Shown piece by piece: positions 43,384 to 51,389 of a stretch of 51,446 nucleotides of DNA. How positions within the stretch are numbered: the stretch's first letter is position 1; each line of letters opens with the position of its first letter. The position numbers were made by a program, and so were the translations under genes. Source of the stretch: Bacillota bacterium (GTDB lineage Bacteria > Bacillota > Clostridia > Acetivibrionales > DSM-1351); contig JAEZOA010000028.1 in the NCBI GenBank assembly GCA_023441625.1, positions 1 to 51,446 on the forward strand, read 5' to 3'. The notes beneath the pieces were generated by a model that saw only the letters and a program-made list of their open reading frames with translations, was not told the origin of the DNA and made no database searches.

Positions 43384-44255
43384 TTCCCAACTCCTCTACT
43401 ATCCTTTTCGATATCTCTATGTTCAATAATGGCTCTATGCTGTTTTTCTTCAAGCCTTCTGAAAAGCTCATCAGCGATTGCTACAGACCTATGTCTACCA
43501 CCGGTACATCCGATTCCAATATCCAACTGAGATTTTCCCTCCTTGATGTAATTTGGAATTAGGAAGTCCAGCAAATCATCTAGCTTTGTTATAAAGCCTT
43601 TTGTTTCATTAGCATTGAGCACAAATTCTTTAACCATGTCATCCTTACCGGTTTTCAGCTTCATTGGGGCTATATAATAAGGGTTTGGAATAAATCTTAC
43701 ATCAAAAACCAAATCACAGTCTGTGGGAATTCCATACTTAAATCCAAATGAAACAATATTAATTATTATCCCCTTAAAAATCTTTCCTTCCAGGAAAATA
43801 CCATTTATTTCCTGTTTAAGCTGTCTTGTGATAAGCGTTGAGGTATCAATTATATAATTGGCTTTTGATTTTATACTCTCAAGAGCCTTTCGCTCCTCTT
43901 TTATTCCCTTTAACAAGCGTCCCTCTTGTGATAATGGGTGCTGTCTTCTACTTTCCTTATATCTATTTACTAGAACATCATCATCTGCCTCTAAAAATAG
44001 TATCTCATAAGAAAAGCCAGATTGTTTAACCTCAGCAAGGGCTGGGAAAAGATCCTGTAGTAGCTCTCCTCCTCGTATATCAATTACAAGGGCTATCTTC
44101 TCCATTTTACCCTCACCCTGAGCGCTAATTTCCGCGAACTTTGGAATTAATGCAGGTGGCAAATTATCGACACAAAAGAAACCAATATCCTCCAAATAGT
44201 TTGTTACAAGACTCTTTCCAGCTCCTGACATTCCTGTCACTATTACAAATCTCAT
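43380..44255 (-). CDS. rapZ: RNase adapter/nucleotide-binding protein RapZ
   Basis: P-loop protein of 291 residues. Walker A is in TGMSGAGKSLV, the Walker B-like part in VIDIRGGEL, and the C-terminal domain carries SFGFKYGIPTDCDLVFDVRF and IGIGCTGGRHRSVAIADEL. E. coli RapZ guides RNase E to GlmZ; in Firmicutes (YvcJ) the role is less clear and includes effects on competence and central metabolism. It is part of the conserved murB-rapZ-yvcK-whiA string. Its ATG overlaps the murB stop, and GGGGGA lies 6 nt before it. Confidence 0.95.
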   Translation of the reverse strand: MRFVIVTGMSGAGKSLVTNYLEDIGFFCVDNLPPALIPKFAEISAQGEGKMEKIALVIDIRGGELLQDLFPALAEVKQSGFSYEILFLEADDDVLVNRYKESRRQHPLSQEGRLLKGIKEERKALESIKSKANYIIDTSTLITRQLKQEINGIFLEGKIFKGIIINIVSFGFKYGIPTDCDLVFDVRFIPNPYYIAPMKLKTGKDDMVKEFVLNANETKGFITKLDDLLDFLIPNYIKEGKSQLDIGIGCTGGRHRSVAIADELFRRLEEKQHRAIIEHRDIEKDSRGVGK

Positions 44256-45184
44256 TTGTATCCCCCGTTAGTATAGTCACCTATAATCCTTATCTCTGGT
44301 TCAAGCTCAACATCAAAACGCTTCTTTACAATACTTTGAATATACTTTATCAATTCAAGAACATCCTTACAGGTAGCATTGCCTGTATTAATTATAAAAC
44401 CGCTATGCTTATCAGATATTCTTGCACCACCAATGCTAAAGCCTCTTAGTCCGCAATCATCAATTAGTTTGCCAACGAAACAGCCTTTGGGCCTTTTAAA
44501 TACACTACCTGCACTTGGCCATTCCAGTGGTTGTTTATCTCTTCTTTTAAAGTTGAAATCGTCCATTAGCTCTTTAATACTTTTACTGTCGCCCTTTCGG
44601 AGCTTCAACTGGGTTTTTAACACAATTCCTTTATTCTTTTGAATAATGCTGGATCTATATGAAAAACAATGCTCTTGACCTGTTACAGTAATTATATTCC
44701 CCTGTACATCCATATACTCTGTCTGATAAACAACCATAGCCATCTCACCAATATATGCCCCTGCATTCATGGTTACAGCACCTCCAACAGTACCTGGAAT
44801 TCCTTCTGCAAATTCCAGCCCTGAAAGTGAGTTGTTCTGCGCAATTTTAGAGGCTTTAGAGATTAGCATTCCTGCCTCAAGCTCTATTATTTCATCGTTT
44901 ACTAAAAACTTATCCATGTTATCATATATTTTAATAACTACACCTCGAATACCCTCATCAGAGACCAAAAGATTAGTTCCATTACCCATTATCATATAAG
45001 GGATTTTAGAGCTAATAAAATATTTAACAAGTTCTCCAAGCTGAGCACTTCTGTTAGGTAAAACCATGATATCTGCTGGTCCACCTATTTTAAACGAAGT
45101 GTGATTACTCATAGGTTCATCAATTAAAACTCTTTCTTCTCCTAAAACTGAAGTAAGTCTATTAACTAACTCTTGATTTACCAA
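44252..45184 (-). CDS. murB: UDP-N-acetylenolpyruvoylglucosamine reductase
   Basis: FAD enzyme of 310 residues that makes UDP-MurNAc with NADPH, an early cytosolic step of peptidoglycan synthesis. MSNHTSFKIGGPADIMVLP is the FAD-binding start, IPGTVGGAVTMNAGAYIGEM follows, and PSAGSVFKRPKG holds the proton-donor Ser. Near the end is the Glu in ELEPEIRIIG. The type II form matches Gram-positives. A TTG at 45184 is taken as the start, since GGTGGAG is 9 nt before it. The upstream TTG at 45223 has no site. Together with rapZ it shows ATGA coupling. Confidence 0.95.
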   Translation of the reverse strand: MVNQELVNRLTSVLGEERVLIDEPMSNHTSFKIGGPADIMVLPNRSAQLGELVKYFISSKIPYMIMGNGTNLLVSDEGIRGVVIKIYDNMDKFLVNDEIIELEAGMLISKASKIAQNNSLSGLEFAEGIPGTVGGAVTMNAGAYIGEMAMVVYQTEYMDVQGNIITVTGQEHCFSYRSSIIQKNKGIVLKTQLKLRKGDSKSIKELMDDFNFKRRDKQPLEWPSAGSVFKRPKGCFVGKLIDDCGLRGFSIGGARISDKHSGFIINTGNATCKDVLELIKYIQSIVKKRFDVELEPEIRIIGDYTNGGYK

Positions 45185-45244
45185 ATTGCAACACTCCACC
45201 TTTCCAACTGCTGAGATGAACAAATTTGAAATAAAGCTATATAA

Positions 45245-45979
45245 CTAATCATTAATTAAATGTGAAATCCTTTTTCTTCGCTCTAGCAGATATTCTTCCA
45301 TTTTAATAACTGAGGTTGTAACTACTAGCTCTTCTGGAATATCAGCCTCTTCTAGCAGTTTAGTTACATTATTAAATCTTCCAATATCGAAGCTTATATG
45401 TGCATCGCTTCCAGTTGTCATTCTCACGCCATATTTCTTGCACATACGAGCTATTTCAAGGCAATTCTTTTCGCTTCCTTCCCTTACAAGAGCTGATTGA
45501 TTGTTTATTTCAATAAGCTTATTATAATCCTTCGCTGCTTTAACTACTCTTTCAATATCAAGCTGATAATTTGGGTTTCCCGAATGAGCCAGTACATCAA
45601 TATATGGGTTTGAAAGCACCTTAATTGCAGCATTTGTATGTTCCTCTTCCGTTGCTGGTTGTATACATATTTCATGATAGCTTGCGAGAACCAAATCCAA
45701 ATTCTTTAGATAGTATTCTGATAAATCAACTTCACCCTCATAATTAATAATATTCAGCTCCACGCCTTTTAAAACTCGAACACCATAAATATAATCGGGT
45801 ATTACTCTTAGATTACCAAAATGATATAGAAATGGTGCTCCTTTCAATTTTGGACCATGGTCAGACATATTAATCATCTTCATTCCATTATTTAAGGCCT
45901 CTTTTGCATTTTCTTGGATTGTACTATATGCGTGTCCGCTAGAAATGGTATGTGTATGTGTATCAACTACTATTTCCAA
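45245..45979 (-). CDS. PHP-domain phosphatase (YcdX-like)
   Basis: Hydrolase of 244 residues with the trinuclear metal site of PHP proteins: DTHTHTISSGHA at the N-terminus, MSDHGPK, KGVELNI, ASYHE, LAHSGNP and TGSDAHIS in order. It is close to E. coli YcdX and is found next to hprK and murB in many clostridia. The physiological substrate is unsettled. The start is TTG, 6 nt after AAGGGGAG. It lies 60 nt before murB in the same direction. Confidence 0.92.
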   Translation of the reverse strand: MEIVVDTHTHTISSGHAYSTIQENAKEALNNGMKMINMSDHGPKLKGAPFLYHFGNLRVIPDYIYGVRVLKGVELNIINYEGEVDLSEYYLKNLDLVLASYHEICIQPATEEEHTNAAIKVLSNPYIDVLAHSGNPNYQLDIERVVKAAKDYNKLIEINNQSALVREGSEKNCLEIARMCKKYGVRMTTGSDAHISFDIGRFNNVTKLLEEADIPEELVVTTSVIKMEEYLLERRKRISHLIND

Positions 45980-46072
45980 TTCTTTCTCCCCTTAGCTATT
46001 TCTTTTTTTATTTATCTCTGCCGATATTACTTTCACCTATCAAATGAGGAAATAAGCAATACTACGACTTTC

Positions 46073-47020
46073 TTATTTATTATTATCTGTCTCTTGAGTA
46101 TTCTTGTTAATGTTTCCAAGTACTCTATCACTTAAAGCTTTCGCAGCATTATAACCCATTTTCTTTTGTCTGGTATTCATAGCCGCAACCTCAACAATGA
46201 TTGCTAAGTTTCTTCCTGGACTAACAGGAATGGTGAGACTTGGAACCGATATCCCCAGTACATCAGTATACTCTTCCTCGAGTCCTAATCTATCGTATAC
46301 CTTTTTGTCATTCCAGTGCTCTAGTTTTATTACCAAATTTATATTCTCCGTCATTTTAACAGATCCAACACCATATAGATTCTTAACATCAAGTATTCCT
46401 ATCCCCCTGATTTCTATAAAATGTCGTATAATATCAGGAGCTGTACCAACAAGGGTTTTTTCAGATACCTTACGTATTTCAACATTGTCATCAGCTACAA
46501 GCCGGTGTCCTCTTTTTACTAGTTCAAGCGCGATCTCGCTCTTTCCTACACCACTTTCTCCAAGTATAAGAATACCCTCCCCATATACTTCTACAAGCAC
46601 ACCATGCATACTTGTCCTAGGTGCCAGCTGAAGGCTGAGATATCTAATTACACCACTCATAAATCTTGATGTAACATCATCTGTTCTGAGAACTGGAATG
46701 TTATATTTTCTACCAACTTCAATCATTTCAGGAAATACCCCAAGTCCTCTTGCCACAACCATACAAGGAAATCCACACTTAAAGAAATTTTCCAGTCTTC
46801 TATAACGGTCACATTCTCGTAACTGCATCAAATAAGCAGTCTCTCCCTTACCAATAATCTGCATTCTATCTGTTCCAAAATACTCCATGTATCCAGCCAG
46901 TTGCAATCCTGGCCTATTAACATCCACAGATGAAATCTCTATACTTTCATAATTTTCACAGCCTGTTAATTCTTCTAATTGAAACTCTTCCATTACCTCT
47001 TTTATGGTTACAGAAAACAC
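46073..47020 (-). CDS. hprK: HPr(Ser) kinase/phosphorylase
   Basis: Bifunctional enzyme of 315 residues that phosphorylates or dephosphorylates Ser-46 of HPr and so controls carbon catabolite repression. The N-terminal domain is followed by the P-loop LGESGVGKSEIALELVKRGH, then LVADDNVEI and the signature GISVPSLTIPVSPGRNLA with EVAAMNTRQKKMGYNAAKA. The start is GTG, with GAGGTG 5 nt before it. It heads the hprK-PHP-murB-rapZ-yvcK-GDE-whiA run, and a -10 TATAAT is seen at 47099-47104. Confidence 0.96.
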   Translation of the reverse strand: MFSVTIKEVMEEFQLEELTGCENYESIEISSVDVNRPGLQLAGYMEYFGTDRMQIIGKGETAYLMQLRECDRYRRLENFFKCGFPCMVVARGLGVFPEMIEVGRKYNIPVLRTDDVTSRFMSGVIRYLSLQLAPRTSMHGVLVEVYGEGILILGESGVGKSEIALELVKRGHRLVADDNVEIRKVSEKTLVGTAPDIIRHFIEIRGIGILDVKNLYGVGSVKMTENINLVIKLEHWNDKKVYDRLGLEEEYTDVLGISVPSLTIPVSPGRNLAIIVEVAAMNTRQKKMGYNAAKALSDRVLGNINKNTQETDNNK

Positions 47021-47098
47021 AACAACACCTCGATTCCTTCTTTAGCTTTTATATTATAAATATGTTATCTCTTAAAAACCAATACATACCCAAATCAT

Positions 47099-47127
47099 AT
47101 TATATAATACTGATTGACAAAAGGAAA
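47099..47127 (-). promoter_or_regulatory. possible promoter of hprK
   Basis: On the minus strand TATAAT (47099-47104) lies 79 nt before the hprK start. The best -35 at 17-nt spacing is TTTCCT (47122-47127), a weak match. Confidence 0.3.
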
Positions 47128-47203
47128 CACAGCAAATGAACAAATCTGAAAAAGGGCTGTTTCAACAATTAAACAGTTGTATGACCTAAATTTAAGTAAT
47201 GAA

Positions 47204-47248
47204 AAAAGCTACAGATACCTTTAAGTATAAAGGATACATGTAGCTTTT
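47204..47248 (-). terminator. terminator of the tRNA-Gly pair
   Basis: AAAAGCTACA / TGTAGCTTTT with an inner CTTT / AAAG pairing. On the minus strand it is followed by a run of six T. It begins at the CCA end of the second tRNA. Confidence 0.85.
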
Positions 47249-47321
47249 GGAGCGGGTAGTGGGAATCGAACCCACGCAATCAGCTTGGAAGGCTGATGTT
47301 CTACCATTGAACTACACCCGC
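47248..47321 (-). tRNA. tRNA-Gly (anticodon TCC)
   Basis: Read on the minus strand, GCGGGTG pairs with the 3' CACTACCCGC arm. The anticodon loop is CTTCCAA on stem ATCAGC / GCTGAT. The T-arm contains GGGTTCGATTCCC, and CCA is encoded. Acceptor stem and loops fit a full cloverleaf. It is cotranscribed with tRNA-Gly(GCC), 35 nt away. Confidence 0.96.
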
Positions 47322-47356
47322 AGAAATTTATTTAGTAGTGCAAAAATTAGAAATTA

Positions 47357-47431
47357 TGGAGCGGGTTAAGAGATTCGAACTCTCGACTTTCACCTTGGCA
47401 AGGTGACACTCTACCGCTGAGTTAAACCCGC
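47357..47431 (-). tRNA. tRNA-Gly (anticodon GCC)
   Basis: On the minus strand the acceptor GCGGGTT pairs with AACCCGC. The anticodon loop is TTGCCAA on stem TCACC / GGTGA. The T-arm is GAGAGTTCGAATCTC, and CCA is encoded. It is the first of the two tRNA-Gly genes and directly follows a consensus promoter. Confidence 0.96.
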
Positions 47432-47451
47432 ATAACTAATCTGCAAAAGCT

Positions 47452-47480
47452 ATTATACAGAGCATTTGGCGTTTTGTCAA
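47452..47480 (-). promoter_or_regulatory. consensus sigmaA promoter of the tRNA-Gly pair
   Basis: TTGACA (47475-47480) and TATAAT (47452-47457), both exact consensus with a 17-nt spacer, lie 20 nt before the first tRNA. This is the strongest promoter visible in the window. Confidence 0.93.
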
Positions 47481-47527
47481 CCCATTTTTCAGAAAAAAGA
47501 AAAAACTGTCGACCTATATGTTACTAT

Positions 47528-48874
47528 TCAGCTCTCACACAACCTCTTGCTTGCCAAATCAATCAGCTTTTGTTTATCATTGAGCTCTGGATTTTCTATT
47601 ACACATTCAAATAAATAATTGAGCATGTTTTTCAAATCCTTACCAGGCTCCATACCAATTGAAATCAAGTCATACCCATTAATAGCCAAGTCCCTCCTAT
47701 TTAAGCACTGACGTTCGCTTTTTATCCTGTTATATATTTTTATAATATTATCAAACTTTATCATTCTTTCGTCGAGATAGATTCTGTTCTGTCCCATCGC
47801 ATCCGCTTTCTGTACTTCAATAAGCTCAAGAAACGAATCTTCACCAACCTTGCTGATAACTTGTCTGATAGACCTTTCGGTGTCAAATATACCTATATCA
47901 TGATAATGAATAAGATTTGTAATTTTCTTGATTGCTTCTTTATCAAATCTAAGCCTATTTAAAATAACATTTGCATATTCAGCACTTACTTGCTGATGCC
48001 CATAGAAATGATCAATACCGTCATTATCAGTAGTCCTTTTTTGCGGCTTTCCTATATCATGTAAAAGCATAGTCCATCTGAGTATACTGGTATTTTTCAC
48101 ATTTTCTACGGTATGCATTATATGATCTGCAACATTATACACATGATAAGGATTATTTTGCTTGGTATTATAGCATGCTACAAATTCAGGAATAAGATAT
48201 TCTAAAAGTCCTGTATGATATAAATAATTAAAATACATAGGCTTTGGGGATATTAATATTTTATCAATTTCTTCCCTAATTCTTTCGTAACTTATATTTT
48301 TAATTAAGTGGGAGCATTTTTTAATAGCATCAAAGGTGTCTTCTTCTATTTCAAAGTCAAGCTGTGCACTAAATCTGATTGCTCTAAGCATTCTTAATGC
48401 ATCCTCATGGAATCTTTTATTCCCGTTACCAACAGCTTTTATTTGACAGTCCTTTAAATCCTTCAACCCCCCAAAATAATCTATCAAACCTTCTTTAGGA
48501 TTGTATGCAATTGCATTAATAGTGAAGTCTCTTCTAGCTAAATCTTCCTTTATATCTGAAGTAAACTCAACGTAATCAGGTCTCCTAAAATCAGAGTATT
48601 CTCCATCAATTCGGTATGTAGTAACTTCAATATTTTCTTTATCAATAACAACACTTACTGTGCCATGCTTAATCCCCGTATCATAGGTCTTCTCGAATAT
48701 TCTTTTAATGTCCTCTGGAAGTGCATTTGTTGTTATATCCCAATCCTTTGGTGCTCTGCCTAGTATACTGTCTCTAACACAGCCCCCAACCATAAAAGCT
48801 TCAAAACCACATAAATTTAGTTTTTCAATAATATATCCTACATTGTTTGGGAAAACAATTTTATTATAGCTCAT
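47528..48874 (-). CDS. cca: CCA-adding tRNA nucleotidyltransferase with HD domain
   Basis: Class II nucleotidyltransferase of 448 residues. The head domain has AFMVGGCVRDSILGR and KDWDITTNALPEDIK, with the metal aspartates in DWD. Next come RRDFTINAIAYNP and the neck FHEDALRMLRAIRFSAQL. The C-terminal half is an HD domain (TMLLHDIGKPQKR, HFYGHQQVSAEYA). It adds or repairs the 3' CCA of tRNAs. The two tRNAs next to it encode their own CCA, so repair is the likely use there. GAGGAG lies 6 nt before the ATG. Confidence 0.94.
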   Translation of the reverse strand: MSYNKIVFPNNVGYIIEKLNLCGFEAFMVGGCVRDSILGRAPKDWDITTNALPEDIKRIFEKTYDTGIKHGTVSVVIDKENIEVTTYRIDGEYSDFRRPDYVEFTSDIKEDLARRDFTINAIAYNPKEGLIDYFGGLKDLKDCQIKAVGNGNKRFHEDALRMLRAIRFSAQLDFEIEEDTFDAIKKCSHLIKNISYERIREEIDKILISPKPMYFNYLYHTGLLEYLIPEFVACYNTKQNNPYHVYNVADHIMHTVENVKNTSILRWTMLLHDIGKPQKRTTDNDGIDHFYGHQQVSAEYANVILNRLRFDKEAIKKITNLIHYHDIGIFDTERSIRQVISKVGEDSFLELIEVQKADAMGQNRIYLDERMIKFDNIIKIYNRIKSERQCLNRRDLAINGYDLISIGMEPGKDLKNMLNYLFECVIENPELNDKQKLIDLASKRLCES

Positions 48875-49014
48875 TTCTTACTCCTCGACTTGTTTTTCAG
48901 ACAATCTTTCTTCTATATGTTGTTTAATTATATAAAATTACAATAAAATCTTAACCTATATTAATTGTATCACAAATTTTACAGTATAATACATCTCAAA
49001 AACAGCCTCAAATA

Positions 49015-49407
49015 TTAGACATAATTATTATGTACAAAAGCAACTATGCTAGAAATTGAGATTTCGGCAATTGAACCTAAACTCACCTTCTTATTATAAG
49101 GGCAAAACAGACAAAACATAATATTATCATTGATACCTTTACATGCATTTCCTAATGTACACAAGGGTGCTGCCTTTGGTAAAACCAGCAACCTAACAAC
49201 TCCGGAGCTCTGACCCAGTAAAACTCCTGTAAAGCCTCGACCGGCATCACCCCCAGCATTAACATATAGTGTAACAGTTTGCCCTACAAATGCTTTAAAA
49301 TTTATTTCTTGTATACACTTTTTATTTTCCCTTGGAATCATGGAATCGCGTACTTTTTCATTATGTTTAGTCTTTTTGTGTAATGATTTCTTTTTAAATA
49401 ATCCCAT
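49015..49407 (-). CDS. hypothetical protein with four cysteines
   Basis: Protein of 130 residues. It has a strongly basic N-terminus (MGLFKKKSLHKKTKHN), then FVGQTVTLYVNAGGDAGRGFTGVLLG, a beta-rich stretch. Three further cysteines follow in LCTLGNACKG and MFCLFCPYN, which may bind a metal or form disulfides. There is no signal peptide or membrane helix. I do not recognise the family, though small spore-surface proteins of clostridia can look like this. AAGGT is 7 nt before the ATG; GTG one codon earlier is possible. It is divergent from the 40-residue plus-strand gene. Confidence 0.7.
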   Translation of the reverse strand: MGLFKKKSLHKKTKHNEKVRDSMIPRENKKCIQEINFKAFVGQTVTLYVNAGGDAGRGFTGVLLGQSSGVVRLLVLPKAAPLCTLGNACKGINDNIMFCLFCPYNKKVSLGSIAEISISSIVAFVHNNYV

Positions 49408-49623
49408 CACTTATACCTTATAAATAGACTCTTAATTTATTATATTACCTTTTTTGGTTATTGCGAATTATTTCATTTCTAATTTGTCACATAAAGTTCA
49501 ATGATGAATAGTATGGTATTATCCAGGTAATTTTTTATTGCTGCACAAGTAGTAATGGTCACAAATTTTACTTGGAGTACTTAATTAAAATTTTCAATTA
49601 TTTTTTGGAGGGAGTGTTGAGGA

Positions 49624-49746
49624 ATGTCAGGTAATAACAAAGGGTTCTTTGGTGGAGACTGTTTTGATAACAATACTATATGGATAATAATTATACTTAT
49701 TATTATCGTACTGTGTTTCTGTAACAACAGTGGTCACGATTGCTAA
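49624..49746 (+). CDS. 40-residue Gly/Asn-rich single-helix protein (YjcZ-like)
   Basis: Tiny gene. The product begins MSGNNKGFFGGDCFDNN, continues as a hydrophobic helix of about 14 residues (IWIIIILIIIVLCF), and ends NNSGHDC. This layout, a glycine-rich head and one membrane helix, is that of the YjcZ-type small spore proteins of Firmicutes. The three or four Cys are unusual. GGAGGG lies 11 nt and GAGG 2 nt before the ATG. A bidirectional terminator follows at 49788-49828. Function unknown. Confidence 0.7.
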   Translation: MSGNNKGFFGGDCFDNNTIWIIIILIIIVLCFCNNSGHDC

Positions 49747-49787
49747 AAAATTATTTATAAGCTTTGCGTTTATATTGGGTACAGAAA

Positions 49788-49828
49788 AAATAAACCACAG
49801 GGACCAGTAAAGGCCCTGTGGTTTATTT
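49788..49828. terminator. bidirectional terminator between the small gene and terC
   Basis: AAATAAACCACAGGG / CCCTGTGGTTTATTT is a perfect 15-bp stem with T-rich tails on both strands. Confidence 0.92.
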
Positions 49829-49848
49829 CTTAATGGAATACCAATATT

Positions 49849-50712
49849 TTAAAGATCAACCTTTTTAAGTTCAAACTCTTTTTTCTTCTTTTCTTCTTTT
49901 TTTGAAACTATCAGTGAAACAATAACACTACCTATTAATATAGCAAATATTGTAATAAGAGACGCTACAATAGGAATATGTAAACCGAAAAATAAAATTC
50001 CTAGCTTAACTCCTGTAAACATCAATATTACTCCTACACCGTACTTAACGTATTTAAATTTCTCGTGTAATGCGCTAAGTGCAAAATATAGGCTTCTAAG
50101 TCCAAGAATTGCAAAAATATTAGAAGTATATACAATAAACGGATCAGTTGTTATTGAAAAAATTGCAGGTATTGAGTCTATAGCAAATAATATATCCGAG
50201 GATTCAATAATTAATAGTATTGCAAATAGTGGTGTTGCATATAATACCTTATTTTGTCTTACAAAAAACTTTTCTCCATGCATTGTATCTGTAACTGGTA
50301 TAAACTTTTTCAATATTCTCAAAACCTTACTATGGGTATAATCCTTTTCTTTATCATGACCAAACATCATTTTAAAACCACTAATAATTAAAACTATTCC
50401 AAATAAATATAAAATCCACTCGAGCTTACTTACAAGAGTTATTCCTAATAATATAAATACAAGTCTTAAAATAATTGCTCCAAATATTCCGTAATTTAAA
50501 GCTCTACGTTGATACTCTTGTTTTACCCCAAAACTTGAGAATATAATTAAGAATACAAATAAATTATCTACACTAAGACTCAGTTCAATCATATAACCGC
50601 CAAGAAATTGTAATGCTTTTTCTTGACCTTCAACTACTAATATTCCAATATTAAATAATAAAGCTAGTCCTATCCACATTAAAACAAATTTCATTGCTCT
50701 TTTGGCTGTCAT
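49849..50712 (-). CDS. TerC-family integral membrane protein (Mn2+ exporter Alx/YceF type)
   Basis: Membrane protein of 287 residues with about seven helices. TerC signatures are GGYMIELSLSVDNLFVFLIIF (shown in part as ELSLSVDNLFVFLII), RRALNYGIFGAIILR, GFKMMFG, IESSDILFAIDSIPAIF and LRSLYFALSAL. The paired Asp residues in the helices fit metal binding. Members of this family export Mn2+ and help load secreted enzymes. The yybP-ykoY riboswitch and terminator upstream fit that role: Mn2+ would permit expression. GGAGG lies 9 nt before the ATG. The C-terminal tail is lysine-rich. Confidence 0.93.
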   Translation of the reverse strand: MTAKRAMKFVLMWIGLALLFNIGILVVEGQEKALQFLGGYMIELSLSVDNLFVFLIIFSSFGVKQEYQRRALNYGIFGAIILRLVFILLGITLVSKLEWILYLFGIVLIISGFKMMFGHDKEKDYTHSKVLRILKKFIPVTDTMHGEKFFVRQNKVLYATPLFAILLIIESSDILFAIDSIPAIFSITTDPFIVYTSNIFAILGLRSLYFALSALHEKFKYVKYGVGVILMFTGVKLGILFFGLHIPIVASLITIFAILIGSVIVSLIVSKKEEKKKKEFELKKVDL

Positions 50713-50743
50713 TTTAAGTGCCTCCTAAGTTTAGATAATTCAA

Positions 50744-50783
50744 TAAAAAAAGCCTTGAATGTATATAACTATACCATTCAAGG
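50744..50783 (-). terminator. riboswitch expression-platform terminator of terC
   Basis: Stem CCTTGAATG / CATTCAAGG (50775-50783, 50753-50761), followed on the minus strand by a run of seven T and ending 32 nt before the terC start. Its 5' arm overlaps the last bases of the riboswitch aptamer, as expected for a transcriptional switch. Confidence 0.88.
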
Positions 50784-50869
50784 TCTTGCTTTCCAATTGG
50801 AGAATAAAGCCAGGCTTATTATAGCCGATTGTTGACTTTATCGCTTTTAAGCTACTCCCCTTTACTCGT
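50780..50869 (-). ncRNA. yybP-ykoY (Mn2+) riboswitch
   Basis: On the minus strand the leader begins AAAGGGGAGTAGC, the hallmark start of the yybP-ykoY class. AAGTCAACA, TCGGCT, GCCTGGC and GCAAGACC follow in the usual order. It lies in the leader of a TerC-family gene, a common partner of this class. Mn2+ binding would prevent the terminator at 50744-50783. The assignment is by motif recognition; no covariance search was run. Confidence 0.88.
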
Positions 50870-50874
50870 TACTA

Positions 50875-50903
50875 AGTTTAGCAAATTAATTGTCCATAGT
50901 CAA
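50875..50903 (-). promoter_or_regulatory. promoter of the terC riboswitch transcript
   Basis: TTGACT (50898-50903) and TAAACT (50875-50880) with a 17-nt spacer. Transcription would begin at about 50868, right at the start of the aptamer. Confidence 0.8.
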
Positions 50904-51389
50904 TAAAAATAATTTAATTAATTTAAAATAAATCCCATTAAATCCCAATTTTTATTATGAATAAACGTTTTAAATATTATTGCATTTTTATACAATAAAT
51001 TGAATATATTAATATAAAAGTATCTAAAATTAATTGAAATAAATTTTTTTATTCACTTTTTTGCATTAATATTCAAAATAGTGTTTACTAATTTTAATTT
51101 TATATGTTAGAATTACTATGGAAATATTGATACTGCCATATGGCTCATTATTTCTTAAATATTTTCTATCTTAAGCAATATAAACATCTTCTAAATTACA
51201 AATAGGACACTTTTATTCTACAAAAGTGCCTACTACTTGTACATTGCCTATAAATTAAATGGATTTTTCATGATTCAGAGTTTTATTAAAATATTGTACA
51301 AATTAATTTAGTATACAAAAAAAGACTAACTATTAAAAGTCAAGTTTTAAAATGATATTTTTTGAATAAACTGCAGAAATGCAATTTAG
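50904..51389. other. gene-free AT-rich region before the rRNA-like leader
   Basis: I see no coding frame here on either strand. The only structure is a hairpin, TAGG(a)CACTTTT / AAAAGTGCCTA, at 51203-51232. The region probably contains the promoters of the transcript at the right edge, but no consensus pair stands out. Confidence 0.5.

Noticed and set aside
47248..47431. CRISPR-like appearance of two similar 74-75-base units
   Set aside because: They are two tRNA-Gly genes with different anticodons and full cloverleaf pairing.
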